From Steinernema hermaphroditum (taxonomy: Eukaryota; Nematoda; Chromadorea; Rhabditida; Steinernematidae): a stretch of 64,000 nt of DNA. Positions 23,645 to 34,915 of the stretch are shown piece by piece; the stretch's first letter is position 1; each line of letters opens with the position of its first letter. The notes beneath the pieces are model-generated. The model had not been told where the DNA came from. It did no database searches and was given only the letters and a program-made list of their open reading frames with translations. The translations under genes and the position numbers were made by a program. The DNA lies in contig CM059622.1 in NCBI GenBank assembly GCA_030435675.1, positions 5,394,001 through 5,458,000 of the forward strand, given 5' to 3'.

Positions 23645-24104
23645 TTACAGGCAAATATTGTGAAAGCGCAGTGCATCATCCGCGGACATAGGTTTGCCGC
23701 ACATTTTTTTGAAAGTGTCAATCGTGGCGGGACCATCGCTGCGAATACACTTTGCCGCCAATCGTTTGAAAGTCGTTTTTTGCTGGTAGAAACACGGTGA
23801 AAAGAGTTTGAACTTCTTAAAATTTTGTGTGGGACATGTACAAATCCACTTGTGATGTACCACAAATATCCTACAGGAACATGTTTGATCTGTTTGTGAG
23901 CAGTACTGTTCAAATACAGACACGGAGGGAAACAAAATGAATAAGAGATTAGAACACGGATTTCATTATTTGAGGTTCGCGTTTTCGATTTTAATTAGAG
24001 GTTTTACCTTTTATGACCTAGATAACCTTCCTGTGCACTTTGAGGGACGTGTGCACCGGGCCGATCAAGTTCATCAGATCGGGCTGACACTGAGAGCACA
24101 TCAT
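23645..24104 (-). CDS. Possible small two-exon gene upstream of the coiled-coil gene
   Basis: Exons 24104-24027 and 23782-23645 join in phase 0 to give 72 aa. It starts MMCSQCQPDL and ends with a lysine-rich, cysteine-containing tail (KKMCGKPMSADDALRFHN). The frame is open across both exons and the splice sites are reasonable, but the intron (244 bp) is longer than most here, competing open frames overlap exon 1, and the family is not recognised. Its stop is about 80 bp before the trans-splice acceptor of the coiled-coil gene, so it could be the first gene of an operon. Additional 5' exons cannot be excluded. Confidence 0.3.
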
Positions 24105-24492
24105 GTCTCCTGGCGATCTTTCTTCTGATGCAGGTGGCACTCCGCGTTATGACTCCACTCAATGGCTTCACGAGCAGCTTGATCAGCTGTTGATAAGAAC
24201 AGTACATGTTTCACTGGTTTAATCGGAAACAACACAAAGGAGAACAGAGCGTACACACCGCCCGACCACCCGCGCCGCCTACTCATCCCGAAAGAAACTC
24301 CGATGTCCGCGTCGCCGCTGCGATCGTGTGAAATGAAAAAGCAAAAAAGAGAATTTTTATTGGAAAATGGGCAATGATACACAATGATCCAAATTCTGGA
24401 TAGCTTGGTACACTTGTTACCGTAATTCGCTATGATCGGCTATGATTAGGACAAACCGATTACCACGGCAAGCTTAAGCTGAAGTTTTCGAG

Positions 24493-25199
24493 TTCTCTGT
24501 TTGTGTTAGCGACATATGGCCGTTTTAGAACCGAGTAAAGAAAATAGATTATGCCCAGTTCTTGCATCAAGTAAATGAGCATTCATGTTTCTCAGTGTTC
24601 GCTCAAAGGATCTATTGAAAAAATTCCATAAAACATTCATGTTCATGCAGATTTGACTTTCATATACATCCAAGTGCAGATCTTAGTCGCGATTCGTCGA
24701 AACGAGAACCAACAGAGACATCTAGTGTCGTTCCAAATCTGTCATACCGCCAATTTTGAACTTGGTCTCCGATCCACTGACTTGAACTCTGAATCCTCTG
24801 CTGAGAGAACTCGAAAGATCGGCATGGATATGATGAAAGTTCTCTGTTTGTGATATATGGCCATTTTAGACGCGAGTTAACAAAATAAGATGTGCCCAGT
24901 TCTTCTATCGGATGAGTATAAATGTTCCTCAATGATCACTGAAGGAACCTACTGCAAAAGCCGCATACATGCTCATGTAGATTTGACGTAAATAACATAT
25001 TTTGAAATAGTGTACGTATCCAAGTACAGAAGTCATAGTCGCTTTCACGATCGGATTAACCGAAAACAGAACCAACAGAACCATTCCGTGTCACAGAAAA
25101 GCTTCGCCTCTGCAATTACGTCAATTTCTAACTTGAACTCCGATCCACTGATTTGAACTGCGAGTCACCTCTGGTCCTCTACTGAGAGAGCGGGCACAT
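24493..25199. repeat. Tandem duplication, two diverged units of about 347 bp
   Basis: Unit 1 (about 24493-24839) and unit 2 (about 24840-25199) align along their length. Each opens with TTCTCTGTTTGTG and then shares ATATGGCC.TTTTAGA, TGCCCAGTTCTT, CAT.TTCATG-type blocks, GATTTGAC, ATCCAAGT, GAACCAACAGA, TCCGATCCACTGA.TTGAACT and CTGAGAGA. Both units lie in the spacer between the divergent coiled-coil and pepsin-like genes. They have no coding capacity and no terminal inverted repeats. Confidence 0.75.
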
Positions 25200-25299
25200 A
25201 AAGTTGATGAGGCAATTCCCTCTCTTGCAGCTCTGTTTGCTTTTGCAGGAATTCCGCTACAAACAGCGTTAAGCGTGTCACGAGAAACTTGCTTTCTCG

Positions 25300-25362
25300 C
25301 TGATAAGAGACTGGCCGTCCATCCAAAGCAGTGATCATGATCACAAAACAGCTGGCTATAAA
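25300..25362 (+). promoter_or_regulatory. Compact promoter with GATA site, palindrome and TATA-like box
   Basis: CTGATAAGA at 25300-25308 fits the site recognised by intestinal GATA factors (ELT-2 class) in worms. It is followed by a perfect 14-bp palindrome GTGATCATGATCAC (25331-25344) and TATAAA at 25357-25362, 38 bp before the ATG at 25400. The arrangement is typical of gut-expressed worm protease genes, so intestinal expression is inferred. Confidence 0.55.
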
Positions 25363-25399
25363 GGTCTAGCCTCCGGTCACAGGCTCGTCATCTGCCAGC

Positions 25400-26619
25400 A
25401 TGTTTCGGCCATTGGTTGTCGCCGTCCTCCTCGGAGTCGCCCTCGCGGTTCCTCTCAAAGAAAGCGGTAATATCCGGGTGGTGCGGACTCTCCCGAGGTA
25501 GTGGATGTTCTGATTCTCGACTAAACTGATCCCTTTAGCGAAGCGAATCACTATCACCGCTCGTCAACGGACACTTATCTTCTGGCTTTCGAAATTGCTA
25601 TCGGTACGGGATTGTCCAGAACCGCTCAGCTGAAACTGGATCTGACGAGCGCCGATTTGGTCGTGGACCTCTGCTATCTCGCGGCTGGTACGTCGGATTC
25701 CATTTGCTTCGATCCAACCACTTCGAGGACCTTCCATCGTGTCTCTGATATTCTGGCAAGAGACGTCATTTCTGTAAGTGCTTCCAAGCGTTCTTGTAAT
25801 CTAAGCAAACGAAAAACATTTTTGGCACTCCAAAACTAAATACTCTGTAACCCTCCCAATTATTTCACACCATTATAGTCAAACTTCCCATCTCAAGACA
25901 ATTGGACTATTCCCAACGCCACTTTCGTCACGAACAACTACACTGGCGACCCGTCCGACCCCAACTTCGTGACCTCTGGCACTATCGGCTTCGGCTGGCC
26001 GTCCCTTCAAAAGTACCCAGTCACCTACTTCCCACTGGCGTTCCTCGGAGCCCGAGCCCAGAAGAAGAATATCTTCTCGCTGGTCCTCGGCACTGAAGGA
26101 TGCTTGGGACGGCACTGGTGGGGCGAAACTTGTGCAAACTACGAGAACGGAGCGCCACACTACGTCCCAGTTACCTCTCAAAGATACTGGCAGTTCGCTC
26201 TGGAGGGAGTCCAGTACGGACCGATCAATCAGCCGATGAAGGCGCAGGCCGTGATCACCTCCACGAGTGGATACATCGGTATTCCGAAGAAGATCCTCAG
26301 CCAGATGATGAGCACACATAACATCACCTGGGACGGGCTCTACACCGTCTACTTGGTCGACTGCGACGCCGACCTTCCTCCTCTCCAGTTCTCTGTCGAT
26401 GGCGGAAAGACTCTGGCCATTCCTAGGGAATGGTACGTCTCGAAGACTCCTCTGGTCAACAACCTGTGCGTCGTCAACCTCGAAGACTCGAAAACGTACG
26501 GATTCGGTCCCGACTGGTACTTCGGAACGCCGCTCCTGCAGAGCTACTGCACGGAGTTTGACTACGACCAGAAGAGAATTGGATTCACCGAGAACACGTA
26601 CTCCTTAGATGGTTGTTAG
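25400..26619 (+). CDS. Secreted pepsin-fold protein lacking both catalytic motifs
   Basis: Three exons, 25400-25497, 25539-25773 and 25879-26619, encode 357 aa. A signal peptide (MFRPLVVAVLLGVALA) is followed by the pepsin fold: FEIAIGTG at about 50-57, GTIGFGWP near 145, a central FSLVLG strand, the GYIGIP turn near 242-247 and a C-terminal WYFGTPLLQSYCTEFD strand typical of family A1. The first active-site triad, normally DTG, reads D67-L-T, and the second, normally D(T/S)G, reads T238-S-T. With one catalytic Asp replaced, proteolysis is not expected; a binding, inhibitory or storage role is an inference. The start is set by the signal peptide and the short promoter. Introns are 41 and 105 bp. 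Frame, splice sites and codon use are intact, so this is a conserved pseudo-enzyme rather than a decayed gene. Confidence 0.88.
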
Positions 26620-27152
26620 GCGGAGATGTTAATTCTATGCTAACTTATTCGCTAATTTATTTATATTTATGTGTCCTGATAAATATTCATCGAATATGCC
26701 ATTCGCTTCATGGACCACTGATTTCCTGATCCTAAAGAGGATGATAGGTTCATGCACCACACCACCAGACCGCGTTGTGTTATGCAATAATCAAGCAGGT
26801 CACGAGGAACTTAGTCATCAAGCGATAAGCGGGCGCTGTAAATGTCGATAGCGCTGGAGCTACTCACAGAACTTGAGGCTGCTTTTGTTACCTTTTTGTT
26901 TCTTTTTTCTGTCAATTTTGTGTACAAATTGTGGACGAAATGAGGCGTTTTCCATGTTGCTGCACATTCTAGCAAAGTCGTTTACGAGTCCAGATTACTG
27001 TACATTCTTATTCTTCAAGATACCAATCACAAACACGATCATATTGCTATGTCTTCGGAATCTGATTCGACTGTAAACTCGCAATCGTGTGCATCGGTTC
27101 TCCGTTGTGCTGATTCTCGGTCGTCTTCTTCCTCGTCCTGTGGTCTCTGACA
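26620..27152. other. Intergenic region between convergent genes
   Basis: AT-rich spacer holding the 3' ends of the pepsin-like (+) and glutamate-receptor (-) genes. No gene or repeat is seen. Confidence 0.5.
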
Positions 27153-30100
27153 TCACTCAGATTCAGAGCAAATTTGAGTTCTTGAAGAATTTCTTTGTGC
27201 AAAGGTTTCTGAAATTTTTTGATGGAAAAGAGCGATGAGATCTCCTTGTACCCCTTCCATCTTGGCGACCTGACGACTTCGAATGAAAAATTCGACGACT
27301 ACGGTGAAGATAGCGAAGATGAGTCCGGCGAAGAGAATGAGAAAGAGTCCGGATACGTTGGATATGTTCAGAGAGAAACGTTGCTGCTTGACTGCGGAGC
27401 CCATTCCCGTACATGTGGCGCCTCTGAAATCAGCGTTTGAGGCCATTTGGAGGGGATATGGATCCTCAATAGACGCCTCCTTAAGGACTCACTTAGATTT
27501 CCACCATTTGGTCTTCTTCATCTCGATGATTCCTCTCTTGGCATAGAGCAATAGCTGACGAGAAATACGGTCGGTCCATTCAGATTCTGAACGAAGATAT
27601 CTCAGCTTCATGCCTTATCTACTTCACATACTCTTTTGCAAGGCGATACCGTACCCCTTCGATCCGAGAACGCCTCCGATCTGAGTGAGATTACAGTTCT
27701 GCTGGATCTCATACTCCAGCGACGTCGACTCCATCAAGTAGGCGTATCCACCCTTCGCCACCTTCTCCACTCCCTTCCCGTTGTTCTCGACGAAGACGTC
27801 TCTGTCCTTCATGTAGTTCCACATCTTGACGTGCGCCGCGATCTTCGACTCCTGGAAGAACTGCATCGTCGACCCGCCCTTCACTGTTCCATAGGAGATC
27901 GACGTTTGGTTGGCCAAGTCGTCGAGGTTCTTGATGGGGATGAACGGTCGGGAGACCGTGAGAACGGCGGCCAGATTGGCTGTGTAGGCGGAGGTGATGA
28001 CGAGAGTGAACACCCACCAGGTGCCTCCGAGAAGTCGCGTCGAGACCGCACGAGGACCGAAGTCACAGCCTCCTTTCAGCATGGTGCTGGTGACGTACCA
28101 GAGGGTGTTCCAGAAACTATAGTTGTTGGACAGTTCCACGGGGGAGTCCTGAGGAGAGAACTGCGCGGCAGGATGAGGTTGGTGGGCGGTGCAGCAGGAG
28201 AAGTTCAGGTTCCACTCGTAGGGCGTCACTCGGGCCACGAGGAACATTCCAAGGGTTAGACCGACTGGAAGGATGGTTAGATAATATTCTATCTAGAAAA
28301 GAGCTCACCTATAGCAATCACAATGCATATCCAAATCTCCAACGAAAGCGGATTCAAAAACGAGAAGAGATCGGGCTGATTATCAGGGGGAATCTTGAAG
28401 AGGATGCTGATGCCTAGCGAGAGGAAGGGTTTTGTGAAATCGACCACTTCGGCCCTCTTGAAGTTGACGGTAAGAGGCGCTACGGCCATTTCCGCCTCCT
28501 AAACATCTCTTCCATCTTCTACAGCGCGCCTCTTCAAGTCTTACGCCTCTGAGGATTTCTCCGATCATTCCGTCCCAGGACCCGTTTCCGAATCGGTCAT
28601 TACCGTAGTTTCGATCTTTCACCAGATGGATCGTGTAGGTGAAGCCGAGGTCTCTAGACAGTTCTGCGAGCAGGTCAATGCAGAATCCTTCGAACTGTGA
28701 ATTCTGGTCCAGTTCATAGTGGTTGTTCTTCAACATGACGTAGGGACGTTCCATAATCGTGGTCACTCTGAAGTGCGGCTTCAGCTCATCGGAAACCTGG
28801 ACGTTCCTCTGGAGTTGAGCTTTTGAGTCGCCAGTCATATTCACATGGACATCTGTCACGGGTTCCCAGAAACCGATCTAAATTTGACATTAGGTGAATG
28901 GAGATGAAGAAGCTTTACGTCATCGATGTTTCCGTTGTAGCCTAGAAGGTTAATTCGCATCGAGAAGTTTCCTTTTTTGGTTGGATTGATCCTTTGCAAA
29001 TCTCCCGTTAAGCCATGCAAGGCCTGAAGTGATTCTTGATACTTGTAACGAATAGACCACTACCGTATTCTTTGCATGATGCAAAATTTGAGAGCCGTAC
29101 TTGTAGGGTTTAGGAGGTCGAGTGGCTGTTCGACAATGCGAATCGAGGGGTTCGCTTAGGAGAGGATATTTCGAAGTGAGGCTGCTGAAGGTGTGTGCCG
29201 CCAAGTAGACGGAGTCGAAGGCGAGAACTGCTTCGGCCTGAAATAACTCCCATTCCGACGCGTTTTGAACTCTAGATCTGCGTTCGGGTCCCAACATCAA
29301 CCTACCATTCTCAAATTCTTGCTTCCTGGATTGTGCTCTTCCCACTTCATGCGCACATATTCTTTGAATTTGTCCAAAATGAAGCTTCTCGTTGTGTTTA
29401 TAAATGTCGGGTCGACAGGATCGACACAAATGAACCGGGCGTGGTTGTGCCTAAAGAGTTCCATGTCCATGCTTTTCAGATCCATCGAGGTCAGCAGGAA
29501 CCAGTGCTTCAGCTCGATGAGTCCCATTTGCAAAGCCTTAACTGCCCATCACCGCCATTTTCTGCATTGGGAACTTACAGCCAGCAAGAAGCTGTATGTA
29601 TCTTGTGGATTCAGATCGAGCAGCACTCGGCTGAATTCGGAACAGTCCTTTCTCGGGTAGAATCCACACTCCTCGACCTCTTTCACCTGGCGAGCGGCGG
29701 CCAAGAAGTCGCCTTCTCTGACGCGGACGAACGTGAAACGGACGGATTTGGCGTGGTCCATGTCGAGGAAGGACACGAGTCTTTGGGCCCTTCTGATGTC
29801 GGCGAAGACGATGGTGATCCTCGTCCACTTCCAGTGACGGATCAAGTCGGCCAAAGACTCGAGAAGTTGGTGTTTAGGGAAGAGATCGATCTGTGTTATA
29901 GGGGAGAGGTCCTTGTTCTTGAAGATGCCCAAGTCGTCGACAGCGGTGAAAAACGGAATATTCACCTGAGAGGGAGGAGTGGTCTTGAGAGGAAATGGAA
30001 GACACTCACCGATGAGGCCCAGCGTTGAAGTTGGGCATTTAAGCCAACATCAGCAGAGCCAAAAAGAGCGGCTATTTGGCGCTTTTCCAGGAGACGACAT

Positions 30101-30582
30101 GCTGAAAGGTTTTACATTATCCACATTACATCCTGGGCGTATCGATTGTGAATTTTGATGTGTCAAAAAAGTGAAAACAATAATCTTTTCAGATGGCTAA
30201 AAGCGATCTCTCGGGAGGCCGAAAGGACCCATCTCACTGATAACACATCTCAATTATCTTTTGATCTTTTCCTTTCCAATTCGGGCTCCAAAAGTCTTCC
30301 ACTTCCGGCCATTTCTATTGTATGTACCTTGAGAAGTAGCTTCATAGTAGTCCACTGGGTTCACGTACTTGATCGACAGCTCGAACGTCCCCCACATCTT
30401 CTCGTGATTAATCCATTCAACCGCATAATGGAGTGCCGCCGCCAGATGAGCGTCGCGCTTTTCTTGCAAAACGGCTCCTGAACATCACTTCTATACACAA
30501 TGAGCAATCTAAACCTGAACCCACCGAAATGAAACGCTGAGTTTATGCTACAAAACAACAAAAGAAAAAGTGTGCCGAGCAT
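27153..30582 (-). CDS. Ionotropic glutamate receptor subunit, non-NMDA (kainate/AMPA-like)
   Basis: Twelve exons in reading order: 30582-30525, 30477-30328, 30101-30010, 29965-29579, 29536-29306, 29237-29064, 29023-28919, 28877-28545, 28498-28309, 28264-27632, 27586-27493, 27423-27153, all in frame; 905 aa, the usual length. Signal peptide 1-16; amino-terminal domain to about 390; the ligand-binding S1/S2 lobes keep the glutamate contacts P518, T520, R525, S705, T706 and E752. M1 is near 563-585, the pore loop near 626-641, M3 carries [13 protein letters not shown] (665-677) and M4 lies near 838-862. The pore loop reads TMLKGGCD, so the Q/R-site position is Lys637. The 44-residue cytoplasmic tail is short and has no PDZ ligand. 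The family forms glutamate-gated cation channels at synapses or on sensory neurons; it is closest in style to worm GLR-3/-4/-6-type subunits, but the exact orthologue is not assigned. It is divergently arranged with the Ly-6 gene. Confidence 0.93.
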
Positions 30583-31254
30583 TGGAACGAAAAAAAGAGT
30601 TCTGAGACGTTCGAAGAGGGACTGGGCTGATTGCGTAGATGCGCGATGATGCGCGAGTTAGCTGGCTCTCGAGGAGTCAAATGAAATTATAACGTCTTCG
30701 TTTCCGAGTGGCGGCATGTCGGCGGCAGAAGAGCGACAGACGAGAATCCCGGCCGGGGAACGGACATCGATTTTTTGACGGCGCTTTTGCCAGTCGGCCA
30801 AATTGGGCGAACGAAAATAAGTGATGAATAAGTTAAGATGTCGTGATGACGAGCGGTTCAAAACAAAAACACATGTGAAATTCCGGAAAGCTGCTGTAGC
30901 ATGAATGTCCTTATGCTGCCGACTATCGGTTCTCCACATGGCTAACTACCAAACTTTTCGTTCTTGTGCTACAAGCGCCCACTTTATTTTTGCAGCAAAT
31001 TTAGCGCGCCTTTTTAGGGCGCGGAACGTGGCATGGTAATCACCAGCGAGTCGCTTCCACTACAGCATTCCACGCCATATTCCCTCGAGTTTATACTGGA
31101 GGCCATTCAGAAGAAAAGTCACACACCACGCTGACCGAACGTGTGACTTTTGATTCCGAACAGCCCGTTGATTTGATCGCTTTGCTCTAGACAGATAGTG
31201 ACTGCAGACAGTCGAACGAGAGAACCATGCCGCCAGCGTTCACTTTTGATTGGA
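30583..31254. other. Bidirectional spacer between glutamate receptor and Ly-6 gene
   Basis: 670 bp that must hold the 5' control regions of both divergent genes. No repeat or recognisable motif is called. Confidence 0.4.
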
Positions 31255-32188
31255 ATGAACCGTTGGGCGGTCGTTTTCTGCCTTCTCGCGGTCACTGATG
31301 CGCACATTTGCCACATCTATGAACAGAAGCTGAGACACGGCGCCCTCGATCTCAACGATGTTCCCATGGGAGTTCTGATGGTGAGCTTTTTACTTTTCTT
31401 CGAACACTCTTTTAGTTCACTCTTTCAGGCCACTGATTGCGACAGCTGCGTTGCAGTGAAGGAGTCTAATAAGCTTATCGTAGGATGCATGAAAACCGAA
31501 TTCTCACCACAGCTTCTCCAAGCATATTCCAGGTCAGTTTCTCATTTTTGTGTGTTCTATGATTTTTGAGTTAGGTTCAGACCTTCGTGTCCTGCCGGAA
31601 CCGGCGGCTTAGCGTGCGAGGGCAACATCTGCTGCTGCCGTACTGACTCCTGCTTCGATGAGCTACGAGCACATTTTAGCTCGCAAAAACCAAGTGGTAG
31701 GTGTTTTTTTGTCGTATCCGTACTGAGAGGCTCGTTTAGGCACCACATGTCCCGTTTACCGCCAGGCGTTCGACAATTTCGGGAGGTTGGCAAACATCTC
31801 AGTTCCTGCAGGCAAACGGTTCGTGCGGAAGACGTGCGCCGTGTGCAACGCACGGAAGGACTCCACCGGAGTCGAGTTCGAGTGCATCGAAGGCGGAGAT
31901 ACTGACCGAATATGCAAGGATAAAAAGAATTTCGTCGGAGGAGATCTGGCCTGTGACAAATTGGGCAAGAGTTGCTGTTGCAAGGTATGGTTAATCTTGG
32001 CTGATGGTAGCGTCAATTAGTGGTTCTAGGGCACCAATTGTGAGAGGGACTACCGCAATTTCTTTTCGAGGAAACCTCTTCCGCCGCCGTCGCTCAAGAA
32101 ACCGTACTCTGCTGGAGCTAGGAGCAGCATTGCCCTCTTGGCCATCGCAGTTGCTTTCGTGTCCTTCTTCCAGTCACATATGGATTGA
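31255..32188 (+). CDS. Two-domain Ly-6/uPAR-like protein, probably GPI-anchored
   Basis: Five exons, 31255-31380, 31429-31532, 31575-31696, 31740-31984 and 32030-32188, give 251 aa. Signal peptide 1-16 (MNRWAVVFCLLAVTDA). Two cysteine-rich modules follow, about 19-107 and 118-220. Each starts CxxC and ends with the CC..xC cluster typical of three-finger LU domains (CCCRTDSC and CCCKGTNC). A proline-rich hinge (RKPLPPPSLKK) leads to a C-terminal hydrophobic segment (ALLAIAVAFVSFF) with almost nothing after it, as in GPI-anchored proteins. Worm relatives such as the ODR-2/HOT family act at the neuronal surface, so a receptor-modulating role is plausible but unproven. The ATG is chosen because the upstream in-frame Met would bury the signal peptide. 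Confidence 0.8.
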
Positions 32189-32358
32189 AGTTAGATGGTA
32201 CCATCTGAAGCGGACTGATTTTCCACATATCGACTGCTGGCTCCTTTTCAAATTCCTTCATTCGCAACGGTATTTACAAGAAATACAAATTACATAAGAA
32301 GCGATCAGATCATCGAATGTTATGGCACATGCTGAACCTTATGGCCACATGGAAACGC

Positions 32359-34894
32359 TCAAAAACTCCGGCAGTATCCGCACGACCGCGCGCAGTCCTG
32401 GCGCATGTAGATGGACGAGGCGCGGCAAATGTTCGGCGACTGCGCGATCCAGTTGGCGCACCAGGGAGACCGATCCATGCACGTTTGCTGGAGCTGCCAC
32501 TGCGCCCTCGCTTGCTGCTCGCGGAGGCGATTCGCCGCCTCGCGCTGCGCCTCGAAGAGTCGGAGTCTCCGCTCGTACTCTCTTCTGGCGGCGACTTGTC
32601 TCTGCCTCGCCGCTTCGAGCTTCTTCTGCAGCTCTATCCGGACGTCGACATCAGTTTGGCGCGGCTGAGAGGGCTGGGGCTGGAAGGTGGGAGTGGGGTT
32701 GTTGGGGTTGAAGGCGGGAGCGGGATTCACCGGAAGAACTGGAGGGGGATTCGGTTGGAAGACGGGCAGAGGGTTTGGCGAGAAGGTGGGAGGAGGGCTT
32801 GGAGGAAGGGCCGGTGGAGGATTCGTCTGGAAGAAGGTCTCGGTTCTGTGTGTCTGTGCAAGAGGAGTGGTTACGGTAGTGAAGAAGACGGTGGTGCTTT
32901 GGGTGGTGGTGGTGGCTTGGGTCGTGGAAAACGTTGTGGTGGGAGTCGTGGCGGAGAAAGGTGCATGAGTGATCGTCTTCGGGTATCTCTGCGCCAGGCC
33001 CATGACGGCGTCGATGACCACTTTGATGCCTTCCCAGGTCTCTCGGGCCGTTGGGATGAGTTGGCGTCTGTCGAGAAGGAAGCCGTCCCATTCTAGAAAC
33101 GTCGAGAAGTGAAGGATAGTAGAATGTGCGGAACGGTACCGTCTTCTCCAGGACGAAGTTCTAACAAGTAGACGTACTTTACATGGGCCTTCGCTTTGGC
33201 CCAGTCGTCGGAACCTCCAGCAGAAGGATCTAAACGATGACGTCCACGGGGGGCACAGGGTTGGGAACCTACAGAGGATATCAGCTCCAGTGCCGAACTT
33301 GAACTTCGTCCCATACATGCTTTCGATAGCTTTGACTCCCTTCCGTCCAACTGTTTGCTAAAATCACTCCTGCCTACAGTACCCCCGTAGCCGCCTTTAC
33401 CAAATCAAATATGTCATTAGGGAAGGATCGGCGCTCGTGGTTGAAAGGGTGAATCCACATCTGAGAGTACGTGTGGAGAGTTATGAACGCGTCCACTTTT
33501 CCGTAAAGTTCCGCCGAGAACATCTTGTCCCGTACAGCTCTGAATTGCCATCTTTGTGTCATTTTATGTGTGCCGTGGATACCTTGACTCAGGCTCGCTA
33601 AATGCCGACTTTCCCTGGTAGATTTCGGAGCAAAGGTCTTCGCTCGAACCGGTTTCTGAAGCGGAAATACACCCCTGCGACGGACTCTCCCTCACCTCCG
33701 AAGTGGAAATCGAAGTTCCGATTGAGATCGACTCCCCCACAGCACCGTTCCCGGCGCCATCGATCCTTCTTGCAGATCTGCTCGCCTCGGTTCTTCCTCC
33801 AGAACCGCGTTTGAGGGTTGGCCTCCGATCGGGAGTACTCGAATCCGTCGGGGTTCACCACTGGGGTGATGTAGAAGTTGAGCGTATCGACGTAGCCTGT
33901 GATCTGAGGGTCAACGCCGTAGTTAGCGATGAGCTGGTCGATGAACCAGAGGGCCGTGTGGATGGCTGCCCACTCGCGCGCGTGCATCCCTCCGTCGATC
34001 CACACGATGCGCTTCGAGGTGTCCGTGACAGGGCTGCCGATCTGGAAGAGGAATGTGGGGAATGGAATGTGACGGTGAGATATCTCCCATCTGGATCAGA
34101 CGTTCTTAATCATAAGTGGAACCTCGTAATACGGTTGGATTACGGAGGTGGAAAATATGGGAACTCATCAGGGAAAGCGGGGAATAGACCTTACCTTGAT
34201 TCCCTTGATCGCTCGACCTTCGTAGGTCACCCCAAGAGTGAACACTTTGGCCATGTTAGGATAGTTCCTCTCAATCTCGTTCATCCAATTCACCATCGTG
34301 TCGTAGGAGTGGTAGTCACCTGAACCTCAGAGTTACCCTTGAGCCGTGCTGAGTCTTCTACCGAATCCATATTTGGCCGTGTTCCTCGACGTGAAGTCGT
34401 TGTGCATCCGTTTTCCGAAGAAATCGCGGAGCAGAGGATTCAGCGAGGCATCGATGGAGGATCGAGGCTTCTCTTTCATCAAGATCCTTCTGAAGAAGAG
34501 CGTACTATTGTGACCGTACTCGGCGGGTGCCTACTTCTGGACATCGTCGATGGTCACCACATAGGTCATGTTGCGGGAGTGGAGGAACTGATCGAAGGAG
34601 TCGCTGAAGGTGGGCGCCACCATGATATCGACGAACTGATTGACTCCTGTGGGACCCTTCCAGAAGTCGAGGTCGAAGTCATGTGCTGTTTTGTAGATCT
34701 TCTTAAGCACTCCGAGTTCTATCTCGTTCTTCGGAACTATCCGAACTACTTTGTACTTACTGTAACATTATCCTTGAGCTATGACAGAGCTACGGCAAAG
34801 CCTACCTATCCTCTTCTACTCCGCTATCTTTCATCAATCGACATTCGGAGTGCACCCATAATAACACGACGAGGAACGGGAGCAACCAACGCAT
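32359..34894 (-). CDS. Secreted zinc carboxypeptidase (M14) with mucin/proline linker and ShK domain
   Basis: Ten exons in reading order: 34894-34806, 34759-34535, 34489-34362, 34319-34195, 34041-33696, 33655-33583, 33539-33401, 33357-33273, 33229-33140, 33092-32359; 677 aa. Signal peptide 1-18, an activation propeptide (about 30-125), then the M14A catalytic domain. Zinc ligands are H209 and E212 (GGMHAREW) and H351 (LHTYSQ); the general base is E427 (LLELR); CSEIYQG and WRKNR are also present. After the enzyme come a Thr-rich mucin-like stretch, a proline repeat region with NPxPxF units, an Arg/Glu/Gln-rich helix and a six-cysteine ShK domain forming the last 40 residues. The enzyme removes C-terminal residues from proteins outside the cell; worm SURO-1-type enzymes with this layout act on cuticle or extracellular matrix. 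A TTTCAG at 34914-34919, 19 bp before the ATG, is a likely trans-splice acceptor. Confidence 0.92.
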
Positions 34895-34913
34895 GGTTGC
34901 CGGCGGGTGTTGC

Positions 34914-34915
34914 CT
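34914..34915 (-). other. Probable trans-splice acceptor of the carboxypeptidase gene
   Basis: Minus-strand TTATTTCAG ends 19 bp before the start codon, with no coding exon upstream. Confidence 0.45.

Noticed and set aside
33374..33418. Carboxypeptidase exon 7 continuing as DLVKAATG before splicing
   Set aside because: That would leave a 25-bp intron; the GATTTG donor gives a normal 43-bp intron in frame.
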